In this document: positions 37,117-45,423 of the stretch, piece by piece | Layout of the letters: each line of letters starts with the position of its first letter | How positions within the stretch are numbered: the first letter of the stretch is position 1 | DNA from: Neiella marina | Lineage (GTDB): Bacteria; Pseudomonadota; Gammaproteobacteria; Enterobacterales; Neiellaceae | DNA length: 64,000 nucleotides | Assembly (NCBI RefSeq): GCF_002165625.1 | Contig: NZ_NGNS01000016.1 | Location: 36,411 to 100,410 of the forward strand | Reading direction: 5' to 3' | The notes under the pieces: model-generated | Seen by the model: only the letters and a program-made list of their open reading frames with translations | Database searches by the model: none | Told to the model about the DNA's origin: nothing | Program-made: the position numbers and the translations under genes

Positions 37117-38113
37117 ATTTCTGCTATTGATTCTTTGTTGTTGGAGCCTGCCGGCCCAAGCGGCGACGCTTCAACAACAATCCATTTATACTGCGCCTTG
37201 GCCACCATTTGTCACCGGCGACGAACAACACTTGGGCAGTGCCGAGCGCATTGTGCAATTAGTGCTGTATGAGATGAAGCGCAGCCCATCATGGCACCAC
37301 ATCGACTACTACTTCAGCTTTAAGATGGCAGCGGAGGGAGACATTACCGCCGCATTTCCGTTTTTCAAAACTCCCGATCGACAGGCTCGGGCATTGTTTT
37401 CTGAACCACTCATGCGAGTGGAAAATGGCATGTTTTATTCCGAGCGTTGGCACCAAGATGTTGCCCAGCTCGCTGCGGCCGACAATCAATCACTGAAATA
37501 TGGTCGTGTTGCCGGTTATAGCTATGGTCAGCAACTCGATGAGCTGTTGCCCGAAGCAAAGATTTATAGCAGCGAGTTACTGGCGCTCGAGGCATTGGCC
37601 AACGGTGATATCGATCTCCTACCGATTAGCATTCAAGTTGCGAAGCACTTGATTCGCCGCTACATGCCCCACAAAACCCATGAATTTAAAGTGCTGAATA
37701 AGCATCGTGCCCACAACAACGTGTATTTAGTCGCGCCCAACAGCGTCGAAGGACGAGCTTTTATCGAACAATTCAATCAAGCCCTAAAGACGTTAAAGGC
37801 GCAAGGTTTGTTTGATGAAATTCTCAGCAGCAATCGCATGGTTGAAGGTTCTGGTTTTGTTCGCTTGGTTGCCGCCGAAGGATTTCCGGTTGTCACTGGT
37901 TATGAGCTACTTGATAACGGTGACAAACAGTTCTTTGTAATCCCGCAGGGCTCGCGAGGCGAGGTACTTAGATGGCATCCAGTAGTATTACAGCCACACG
38001 ACAATGAACAAATTTTTGATGGCATGATGCGCTACTCGTTGGTCCATATTGCCAATGGCCCACATGCTGGTAAGTCACTCTACATTCGCAATATGCACAT
38101 AGAGATCGATTAA
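37100..38113 (+). CDS. Exported solute-binding-like (SBP_bac_3 family) protein
   Basis: This 337-residue protein has a signal peptide (1-22, ending AQAA) and begins its mature part with IYTAPWPPFVTGDEQ, the usual first strand of family-3 binding proteins. Then come FPFFKTPDRQARALFSEPLM, GRVAGYSYG and LALEALANGDIDLLPISIQV. The C-terminal 75 residues add a domain of unknown type. No permease or ATPase is adjacent, so it may be a sensory or scavenging protein. The start at ATG 37100 lies inside the preceding gene. Confidence 0.8.
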   Translation: MPNVIKFLLLILCCWSLPAQAATLQQQSIYTAPWPPFVTGDEQHLGSAERIVQLVLYEMKRSPSWHHIDYYFSFKMAAEGDITAAFPFFKTPDRQARALFSEPLMRVENGMFYSERWHQDVAQLAAADNQSLKYGRVAGYSYGQQLDELLPEAKIYSSELLALEALANGDIDLLPISIQVAKHLIRRYMPHKTHEFKVLNKHRAHNNVYLVAPNSVEGRAFIEQFNQALKTLKAQGLFDEILSSNRMVEGSGFVRLVAAEGFPVVTGYELLDNGDKQFFVIPQGSRGEVLRWHPVVLQPHDNEQIFDGMMRYSLVHIANGPHAGKSLYIRNMHIEID

Positions 38114-38115
38114 TC

Positions 38116-38661
38116 ATGAGCATGCTGTCGGTAATTGGCTGGTTTGGTACCCTTTGTTACTTGTATGCCCATGCTCGAATTAGCGTGCTAGGGCAACCAG
38201 CCAATCGCATCTACTTTTGTTGCAATGCCGCAGCGGCGTTGGCGCTGGTGATTAGTTCAATGGCATTAATGTCTTGGCAGCCCGTGGCGATCAACTTGTT
38301 CTGGTTGATTGTCAGCCTTGCTTCGATCAAATCTTGGCAGCTACCCAAATTACCCATTAGCAATCGTGCTTTGTTTGCTTGCTGTTTATTCATGTTTGTT
38401 GCCGGTAGCGGCTTATTGCTGCTCGGCTCAATGTCAGGTATCGCCATCTGGGGCTGGAGTTCGACATTGGCTTTTTGTTTGGGCTATTGGAAGTTTTCCG
38501 CCAAACGTTTACTACCGAAGCACTACTACTTGCTAAACACCTATGCTGCTTGGATTTTATTGTTTCAACTATACCAAGATGGTAACTGGCCAGTGTTTGG
38601 CCTTGAAGTCGTTTGGGGTTTTATCTCACTAACAGCTTTCTTAACAGCAAAAAAGCAATGA
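38116..38661 (+). CDS. Polytopic membrane protein, CBU_0592-like
   Basis: This 181-residue protein has about six hydrophobic helices over the whole length. The N-terminus (IGWFGTLCYLYAHARISVLG, then NRIYFCCNAAAALALVISSM and NLFWLIVSLASI) follows the CBU_0592-like domain pattern; a second similar half follows. It starts two bases after the previous stop and completes a three-gene operon. The function is unknown. Confidence 0.65.
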   Translation: MSMLSVIGWFGTLCYLYAHARISVLGQPANRIYFCCNAAAALALVISSMALMSWQPVAINLFWLIVSLASIKSWQLPKLPISNRALFACCLFMFVAGSGLLLLGSMSGIAIWGWSSTLAFCLGYWKFSAKRLLPKHYYLLNTYAAWILLFQLYQDGNWPVFGLEVVWGFISLTAFLTAKKQ

Positions 38662-38836
38662 TAAACACCAGCAAGATGGTAGAAATTTGCCATCGAAAGT
38701 CATAGTTGTGACCCCCAACAAAGCATTGCATAATCTTGCAACCCAACGGTTGTCAAAGACTTAATTCGTATTAGAATCCGTAGGGTCTGATAAAAAACTC
38801 TATCTACCCAAAAAAGACTTAGGGACATATTGCTCA

Positions 38837-39301
38837 ATGAATGCTGAATTTGTTAACCCTTTTCTGACATCGCTTCAAAATGTTCTTGGCACCATGGCGA
38901 ATATGCAACTAACGCCAGGTAAGCCGGGCTTAAAGCGAGATGAAGTGGCCAGAGGGGACGTTTCAGGCTTGATTGGGATGATTGGCCCGCAAACCAAAGG
39001 GTCGTTCTCCATTAGCTTCGAGCAAGAGCTCGCCTTTGAAATCATGCAACGTATGCTTGGCGAGCGCCCAACCAGTGTTAATGAAGAAGTAACCGATATG
39101 GTCGGCGAAATCACCAACATGGTGACAGGCGGAGCAAAAAACCTACTCGGTGATAAGGGATACGAATTCGATATGGCGACTCCAGCCGTAGTCTCCGGCC
39201 CAGCACACACCATTACTCATAAGGCCAAAGGGCCAAAGTTAATCTTGCCGTTTACTAGTGATGCGGGCAAAGCCTACATCGAGATCTGCTTTGACAAATA
39301 G
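38837..39301 (+). CDS. CheX-like CheY-P phosphatase
   Basis: CheX dephosphorylates CheY-P or related receivers. The 154-residue protein matches the family in length and has the key acid/amide helix pattern EITNMVTGGAKNLL (ExxN, about residue 94), preceded by MIGPQTKGSFSISF and QRMLGE. It stands alone without other chemotaxis genes here; orphan CheX proteins occur in Shewanella and Vibrio relatives. Its end overlaps the yjbQ start by 11 bases. Confidence 0.88.
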   Translation: MNAEFVNPFLTSLQNVLGTMANMQLTPGKPGLKRDEVARGDVSGLIGMIGPQTKGSFSISFEQELAFEIMQRMLGERPTSVNEEVTDMVGEITNMVTGGAKNLLGDKGYEFDMATPAVVSGPAHTITHKAKGPKLILPFTSDAGKAYIEICFDK

Positions 39302-39725
39302 CCACTGGTTTCAAACCCAAGTCGAGCTTCGCCCCTACCGGCGGGGCTTTCATCTGATCACTGACACTCTGGTTTCAGCCATTCCTGAGCTACACCGCAT
39401 CAACATCGGTTTGTTTCATGCCTTTATTCGCCATAGTTCGGCGTCATTGACCTTAAATGAGAATGCTGACCCAACGGTTCGAGGTGACTTTGAGCGTCAT
39501 TTCAACCAGATGGTGCCAGAAAACGCGCCATATTATCAGCACACTTACGAAGGTCCGGACGATATGCCTGCCCATCTCAAGGCTTCACTACTCGGCGCCA
39601 GTGTCAGTATTCCCATTCAATCAGGTCGTTTAGGATTAGGAACCTGGCAAGGTATTTACCTCGGCGAACATCGCGATCATGCATCTGGTCGCTCGGTCAT
39701 CATCACCATTCAGGGTCAAGGCTAG
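39291..39725 (+). CDS. yjbQ: YjbQ / UPF0047 family protein
   Basis: This 144-residue protein belongs to the UPF0047 family, whose E. coli member YjbQ shows weak thiamine-phosphate synthase activity. The conserved core is HAFIRHSSASLTLNENADPT, then DDMPAHLKASLLGASVSIPI and LGTWQGIYLGEHRDH, with the likely metal or active-site histidines. TTG 39291 starts the protein just before the conserved WFQT and overlaps the cheX end; the longer GTG frame adds residues not seen in the family. Confidence 0.9.
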   Translation: MTNSHWFQTQVELRPYRRGFHLITDTLVSAIPELHRINIGLFHAFIRHSSASLTLNENADPTVRGDFERHFNQMVPENAPYYQHTYEGPDDMPAHLKASLLGASVSIPIQSGRLGLGTWQGIYLGEHRDHASGRSVIITIQGQG

Positions 39726-39899
39726 CAAACCAGCTTGCTTAGACCTGCTCTCCCCCTTGCCGGTGCCAATGAAGACAATAAATTTCGTTTGTTGAATACC
39801 AAATAATGCAACCCTCGCCGCCATCAACCTTGCGCTAAAATGGCTTAATCACATCGACTTTGGTTGTTGCTCATGGTTGCCGCTTCATACCCAACAAAC

Positions 39900-41717
39900 A
39901 TGTATCACTATCCTTTGCCTGAATATCGCCATGCTGACGGTGGCCAGTTGACTGTGCGCTTGCGATTGGCCCGGGACGCGAACGTCGACCAATTGTGGTT
40001 ACGCACCGAACCGGACAACGAAGAACAGCTGACGGCAATGACTAAAGAGCAAGTCGATGAGCGCTGGCAATGGTGGTCAGCTGATGTCTCGTTGTCTGAT
40101 CATGAACCAACTTTTCTCTATTGTTTTAAAGCAATCTGTGGCGACCGCCAACGATGGCTCGATACCACAGGCGTAGGACCAAGAGCTCCGAAACGGGAAC
40201 ATCAGTTTCGCTGGCTGCTGGCCGATCATCCGCCGCAATGGATTCACCGTCAGGTGTTTTATCAGGTGTTTCCCGAGCGCTTCCGCAATGGCGACCAACG
40301 CCTCAATGTGCAAACGGACGCTTACCGTTATCACGGCGAAGTTGCAACTCAGTCGATGCCTTGGGGAGATGACATCTTAGCCACGGGTGATCAAGCCGCT
40401 TTTTATGGTGGTGATTTGATCGGCGTTGAGCAGGGTATCGACTATATTCAGCAACTTGGCGCCACTGCGATATATCTCAACCCAGTCTTTAGTTCACCAA
40501 GTAGCCACAAATACGACACCGAAGATTACCTCAACGTTGACCCGCACTTTGGCGGTAACGCAGCCTTAGCCGATCTGTGCCAACAAATTCATCAACGTGA
40601 GATGAAAATCGTACTCGATGCTGTGTTCAATCACACTTCCGAAACCCATCCTTGGTTTGATCGCTGGCAACAGCACGACAACAGCGGCGCTTACTTCACG
40701 CCATCGTCGGATACACGCAGTTATTACTATTTCTATGACCAAGCCAATGCCGACTCTTACCGCTGCTGGAAAGGTGCGAAAACACTACCAACACTGGATT
40801 GGGGCAACCCCCAAGTGCAGGACTACTTCTGCAACCCAAAATCAGGAGTGATTCAGCATTGGCTCAACGCGCCATATCATATTGATGGTTGGCGCCTCGA
40901 TGTGATCCACATGCTTGGCGATGGTCCGGGGGCAAAAAACAATGCCACTCGCATGCGCCAAATTCGCCAAGCAGTGAAACAATCCAACGCCAACGCCATG
41001 GTGCTGGGCGAGCACTTCTTCGAGGCCAGCCGCTGGCTACAAGGCGACCAAGAAGACGCAGCCATGAACTACTTTGGTTTTGCCACCCCAGTCAGGGCAT
41101 TCCTCGCACATCAAGATGTTGCCTATCAGCCCTGCCGCCTAGATGCCGAAGAGTTTGCTGCCTGGTTGGCTGAAGCTCGCAACAGCATTGCGTTTGAACA
41201 TCAATTAGCACAATTTAACTTGCTCGGTAGTCACGATACCGCACGCTTTTTTACCCTGGTCAATGAGCATCTGCCAACGATGAAGCAAGCAGTATTAATG
41301 CTGATGAGCTATATCGGGGTACCGAGTATTTATTATGGTGATGAGATCGGATTAGTCGGCGGCAATGACCCTTATTGCCGTCGCTGTTTTAACTGGGATG
41401 AAACGAGCTGGCATCATGAGCTGAGAAGCTGGTATCAGCAAACGATTGCGTTGCGCCATCGATTACCAGCGTTGCAACGAGGGGCCTATGCGACACTCTA
41501 TGCTCAAGGCGATGTGTTTGTATTTGCCAGAATTGTTGAGCAGCAGATGTTAATCGTAGCGATTAATCGCAGCAATCAAGCATTGGAGGTCAATCTGGAT
41601 TTGTCTTGCTGGCATCATCAAGCCAGCCATATCGAGACGCTGATTGGCGACGGTCAGTTAAGCCAGCAACAATTGTTGCTATCTGGGTATGCAGCCACCT
41701 TGATTCTGTGCCAGTAA
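39900..41717 (+). CDS. malZ: Maltodextrin glucosidase
   Basis: MalZ removes glucose from the reducing end of maltodextrins in the cytoplasm. The protein has a GH13_21-type N-terminal domain, a TIM barrel and a C-terminal domain. Motifs are LVLD-like IVLDAVFNHTS, the nucleophile D in DGWRLDVIHMLG, acid E in VLGEHFFEA, and LGSHDTARF, together with FYGGDLIGV and YGDEIGL. From ATG 39900 the length is 605 residues, equal to E. coli MalZ; ATG 39873 is an alternative. No other maltose genes are in the window. Confidence 0.9.
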   Translation: MYHYPLPEYRHADGGQLTVRLRLARDANVDQLWLRTEPDNEEQLTAMTKEQVDERWQWWSADVSLSDHEPTFLYCFKAICGDRQRWLDTTGVGPRAPKREHQFRWLLADHPPQWIHRQVFYQVFPERFRNGDQRLNVQTDAYRYHGEVATQSMPWGDDILATGDQAAFYGGDLIGVEQGIDYIQQLGATAIYLNPVFSSPSSHKYDTEDYLNVDPHFGGNAALADLCQQIHQREMKIVLDAVFNHTSETHPWFDRWQQHDNSGAYFTPSSDTRSYYYFYDQANADSYRCWKGAKTLPTLDWGNPQVQDYFCNPKSGVIQHWLNAPYHIDGWRLDVIHMLGDGPGAKNNATRMRQIRQAVKQSNANAMVLGEHFFEASRWLQGDQEDAAMNYFGFATPVRAFLAHQDVAYQPCRLDAEEFAAWLAEARNSIAFEHQLAQFNLLGSHDTARFFTLVNEHLPTMKQAVLMLMSYIGVPSIYYGDEIGLVGGNDPYCRRCFNWDETSWHHELRSWYQQTIALRHRLPALQRGAYATLYAQGDVFVFARIVEQQMLIVAINRSNQALEVNLDLSCWHHQASHIETLIGDGQLSQQQLLLSGYAATLILCQ

Positions 41718-41752
41718 CAGCTGATGAGTGCTACAGCTCCCCTGTAGCAACG

Positions 41753-41780
41753 AAAAAGGCCGAGCATTGCTCGGCCTTTG
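41753..41780. terminator. Bidirectional terminator
   Basis: AAAGGCCGAGC and GCTCGGCCTTT flank ATT. It lies between malZ and a convergent small exported-protein gene. Confidence 0.88.
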
Positions 41781-41803
41781 TGCTGATAAAGATAACTCTG
41801 GGC

Positions 41804-42172
41804 TTAGATGTCTAAATCCAATGCAGGCTTTTTCTGCAGGGCCGGAAGCGCATCTTTGAACTTGTCAGTAAGGCTATCGCAGGCCTGGCCTGCGTGTGGT
41901 AAATCACTCTTCATCGTCATGTAAAGTTTATGCGATTCAAGCTTTACGTATTCCCAGTTGATTTCAGTCTTGGGATCATAACCGTTATTAAAGGCATAAA
42001 TCTTCGTCAGATCGATGAACTTGTCTTTATCTAGCGGTATATCGCAATCAATGCTGATGTACTTCGCTTCGGCAGCCAATTGAACCAACTCATCGGTCAA
42101 CTGGGCCTCATCATTTGCCATAGCAGTACCAGCTACCATCACTCCTAGACCTAACAGCAATGCTTTCATCAT
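41804..42172 (-). CDS. Small exported protein of unknown function
   Basis: This 122-residue protein has a signal peptide (1-20, ending AMA) and a mature part of about 100 acidic and lysine-rich residues with two cysteines (C43, C98) that could form a disulfide. Segments include LVQLAAEAKYISIDCDIPLD and DSLTDKFKDALPALQKKPAL. I do not recognise the family. It has its own terminator downstream; the 184 bases upstream to alr show nothing more than an AT-rich promoter-like region. Confidence 0.65.
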   Translation of the reverse strand: MMKALLLGLGVMVAGTAMANDEAQLTDELVQLAAEAKYISIDCDIPLDKDKFIDLTKIYAFNNGYDPKTEINWEYVKLESHKLYMTMKSDLPHAGQACDSLTDKFKDALPALQKKPALDLDI

Positions 42173-42356
42173 TCATATCCTATGTGAAAAATGGAATCAC
42201 CTAGCCTGAGTCCATTTAAGCGCTTGGCGTCAGGCAGTTTATTTATCTTTAACTAAGATTAGCAATGATTTAGAGAATAGCAGGCAAAAAATTAACAAAA
42301 GCTGAACAAGGTAATGAAGCGGTGAAGATGAAGCGATTTTTAGCTATCAAGTAAAT

Positions 42357-43451
42357 TTAACAGTAGCGAAATTTTACTCGCCGGGTCATGCCACAAAACA
42401 GTTCATAAGCAATGGTGTCTGCACATCGTGCCACCTCATCAGCAGAGAGCTGCTGGCCCCACAGTTCAACAGGGTCGCCAACGCGAACATCGGCATCGGC
42501 GATATCAACCGTGAGCATGTCCATCGACACCCGCCCCGCCAAAGGAAAACGCTGATTGTTAATCATCACAGGCGTGCCATCTTCGGCATGACGCGGATAT
42601 CCATCGCCATAACCCATGGCAACAACAGCAATTCTAGTCGCTTTTGGTGTCCGCCATCTGGCGCCATAACCAACTGGCTCGCCAGCGGCTAACTCTCGTA
42701 CCGCAATGACTTTACTGTTCAGCGTCATGGTCGCCTGCAGCTGATGATCGCTCGCTTGCCGATGTTGCATCGGGCTTGCGCCATACAACATGATACCCGG
42801 TCTGAGCCAACCTTGATGGCTGGCAGAATGGGCGATAATTGCAGCGGAGTTGGCCAGCGACACCTCGCCACCGAAAGTATGTTCTGAAAAACTAGGATAC
42901 AAAGATTCAAAGGTAGCCAACTGACTTTGGGTCATGGTCGAATGCAAGTCGTCAGCACAAGCGAAGTGGGTCATCAAATTGATATCTGCGCGGACCGCCA
43001 AACAATTTTGTAGACGTCGCAGGTAGGCATCGGTCAGCTCTGGCGCAACGCCAATCCGATGCATGCCAGAATCAACTTTTAACCAAACGGCAATGGGTTG
43101 TTCGAGCTCGCCGTCTTCGACCAACTCAAGTGCTTCAAGTTGCCACTGCTGATGCACCACGACGTCGAGCTGCAAGGTGGCAATTAGTGGCAATTCTTTG
43201 GCTTCAAAAAAGCCTTCAAGCAGCACAATGCGATGCTGAAAGCCCGCTTCACGTAACGTCACCGCTTCATGCAGCCGGGCCACGCCGAAAGCATCTGCGG
43301 TATGAAGAGCATGGGCACTTTCAATCAAGCCATGGCCGTAGGCATTGGCTTTAAGCATGACCATCACCGGGTGTCCCGGCGCGTGCTTACGCACTTGCTC
43401 CAAGTTATGCGCAAGGGCGCTGGTGTGAATGGTGGCAACAGCAACTTCCAA
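42357..43451 (-). CDS. alr: Alanine racemase
   Basis: Alr interconverts L- and D-alanine with pyridoxal phosphate to supply peptidoglycan synthesis. The 364-residue protein has the PLP lysine in VMLKANAYGHG (K34), GMHRIG, and the second catalytic tyrosine region PVGYGARWR. Translation starts at TTG 43451, with AGGAG eight bases upstream. It begins three bases after the dnaB stop, the common gammaproteobacterial dnaB-alr pair. Confidence 0.95.
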   Translation of the reverse strand: MEVAVATIHTSALAHNLEQVRKHAPGHPVMVMLKANAYGHGLIESAHALHTADAFGVARLHEAVTLREAGFQHRIVLLEGFFEAKELPLIATLQLDVVVHQQWQLEALELVEDGELEQPIAVWLKVDSGMHRIGVAPELTDAYLRRLQNCLAVRADINLMTHFACADDLHSTMTQSQLATFESLYPSFSEHTFGGEVSLANSAAIIAHSASHQGWLRPGIMLYGASPMQHRQASDHQLQATMTLNSKVIAVRELAAGEPVGYGARWRTPKATRIAVVAMGYGDGYPRHAEDGTPVMINNQRFPLAGRVSMDMLTVDIADADVRVGDPVELWGQQLSADEVARCADTIAYELFCGMTRRVKFRYC

Positions 43452-43454
43452 GAG

Positions 43455-44852
43455 CTACTCCTCTAACATGCCGCCACCGGCATAATTATCAAACCGCGAG
43501 AACTGGCCTTGGAAAGTCAGCCGGATGCGGCCAATTGGACCATTCCGCTGCTTACCAATAATAATTTCCGCAGTGCCTTTATCAGGACTATCGTCGTGAT
43601 ATACCTCATCGCGGTAAATAAACATGATTAAGTCGGCATCCTGCTCAATAGAGCCCGATTCACGCAAGTCAGAGTTCACTGGGCGCTTGTCAGCTCGCTG
43701 CTCCAATGAACGGTTCAGCTGCGATAAGGCAACCACAGGGCATTCTAGTTCTTTCGCCAAGGCTTTCAGAGAGCGAGAGATTTCAGCAATCTCTAGGGTT
43801 CGGTTCTCACTCAAGCCAGGTACCTGCATTAACTGCAAGTAATCAACCATGATCATGCTAATGCCGCCATGTTCACGAGCAATACGACGCGAACGTGAAC
43901 GCACCTCAGTTGGCGTAAGCCCCGACGAGTCGTCAATGTAAAGTTTGCCGCGCTCGACCATCATCCCCATGGTGCCGGATATTCGCGCCCAATCTTCGTC
44001 ATCAAGCTGGCCGGTCCGGATCCGGGTTTGGTCGACGCGACTCAACGATGCCAACATCCGCATCATGATTTGTTCGGAAGGCATCTCGAGGGAGAAAATG
44101 ACCACTGGTTTATCGGCTGTCAGTGCCGCATGTTCACAGAGGTTCATGGCGAATGTGGTTTTACCCATCGACGGTCGGGCGGCAACAATGATGAGATCCG
44201 ATGACTGCAGGCCGGCGGTCATTTTATTGAGGTCGGCATAGCCGGTATCAACACCCGTAACACCGTCATGGGGATTATTGAACAGCTGCTCGATTTTCTC
44301 CACCGTGGCGGTTAACACGGTATTGAGATTTTGCGGCCCTTCGTTGGAGTTGGTCCGGCTCTCAGCAATTTTGAATACTTTGCTTTCGGCCATGTCGAGC
44401 AACTCGGCAGCGTTACGGCCTTGCGGATCAAAACCAGCTTCGGCTATCTCATTGGCGACACCGATCATTTCGCGAGTCACAGCCCGTTCGCGAACGATTT
44501 CTGCATAGGCAGCAACATTAGAAGCACTGGGCGTGTTTTTGGCGATTTCAGCGATATATGCGAAGCCACCAACATCATCCAATGCACCTTCATTCTCCAG
44601 CGCTTCGGCCAACGTTACTAGGTCAATCGGGCTGCCTGATTCAGCCAGCCGCCCCATGGTCTCGAACAATAGTTGATGAGGCCGGCGATAAAAGTCCTGA
44701 GCAACCACTTTCTCAGCCACTCGGTCCCAAGCTTCATTGTCCAGCATCAGACCACCAAGCACAGACTGCTCAGCTTCTAATGAATGTGGCGGGACTTTCA
44801 GGGATTCAACCTGACGATCTTGAGAACGCTGCTTTTGCGGAGTACTAGCCAT
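43455..44852 (-). CDS. dnaB: Replicative DNA helicase DnaB
   Basis: DnaB is the hexameric 5'-3' helicase at replication forks. The 465-residue protein has the N-terminal DnaB domain (PHSLEAEQSVLGGLMLDN), a linker helix, and the RecA-type core with Walker A AARPSMGKTTFAMN (about 210), SLEMPSEQ, Walker B ISMIMVDYLQLM and the arginine-finger region ELECPVVALSQLNRSLEQR. No intein is present. It usually follows rplI, but here it is far from it. Confidence 0.97.
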   Translation of the reverse strand: MASTPQKQRSQDRQVESLKVPPHSLEAEQSVLGGLMLDNEAWDRVAEKVVAQDFYRRPHQLLFETMGRLAESGSPIDLVTLAEALENEGALDDVGGFAYIAEIAKNTPSASNVAAYAEIVRERAVTREMIGVANEIAEAGFDPQGRNAAELLDMAESKVFKIAESRTNSNEGPQNLNTVLTATVEKIEQLFNNPHDGVTGVDTGYADLNKMTAGLQSSDLIIVAARPSMGKTTFAMNLCEHAALTADKPVVIFSLEMPSEQIMMRMLASLSRVDQTRIRTGQLDDEDWARISGTMGMMVERGKLYIDDSSGLTPTEVRSRSRRIAREHGGISMIMVDYLQLMQVPGLSENRTLEIAEISRSLKALAKELECPVVALSQLNRSLEQRADKRPVNSDLRESGSIEQDADLIMFIYRDEVYHDDSPDKGTAEIIIGKQRNGPIGRIRLTFQGQFSRFDNYAGGGMLEE

Positions 44853-44979
44853 GGGACACCTATCGAATTCGGCCCATTATTATCGGCAAAACCGCCGAGG
44901 CTGTCACCCGATTTCACGCAACAAGCGTGAACTGGCAGATGATCAATAAAACATTAGCTATGACTAGAGGCAACCAATA

Positions 44980-45270
44980 ATGACGGTTACCATGGCCCAA
45001 CAATTATTGCTTGTAACTGCACGAAGGAAACTGAGCTTGGCCTGTGACGACTGCATTAGCACTGTGTTTAAGCGTAAATTAGGGCGTTGCAAAATCTGCG
45101 CTTTGCAGCTTTCCTTGTTGTCTTTAATTTGCTGGCCACTATGGTACTGGCTATACGCCGACTCGCCGAAATCCGTTGAGTCGATCGCTTTGCTATTTTT
45201 TAGCGGTGCTTTTACTGGGTTACTATTGCTGCACTTGGTGGTTTGGGTTGTTCGGAGAATAGCGGGTTAG
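44980..45270 (+). CDS. DUF3624 family membrane protein
   Basis: This 96-residue protein has a short N-terminal Cys-rich segment (ACDDCISTVFKRKLGRCKIC) resembling a zinc ribbon, followed by two membrane helices (about 40-60 and 68-90). The pattern KLGRCKIC...WPLWYWLYADSPKSVESIAL matches DUF3624 proteins of Vibrio and Shewanella. ATG 44980 has AGAGG upstream. The function is unknown. Confidence 0.8.
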   Translation: MTVTMAQQLLLVTARRKLSLACDDCISTVFKRKLGRCKICALQLSLLSLICWPLWYWLYADSPKSVESIALLFFSGAFTGLLLLHLVVWVVRRIAG

Positions 45271-45423
45271 GCTCAGGTATTACGCGCAATCAAGTCAACC
45301 GACTAATGCACTGAGACAATCCCATTGTTCACTGTAGTTGCTGGCAGTCGTGTATACTATCGCCGCTCACTCATGGTGAGCCCGACAGTTCTATCCGATA
45401 AAACAATAAAACAGGTTCTCGGC

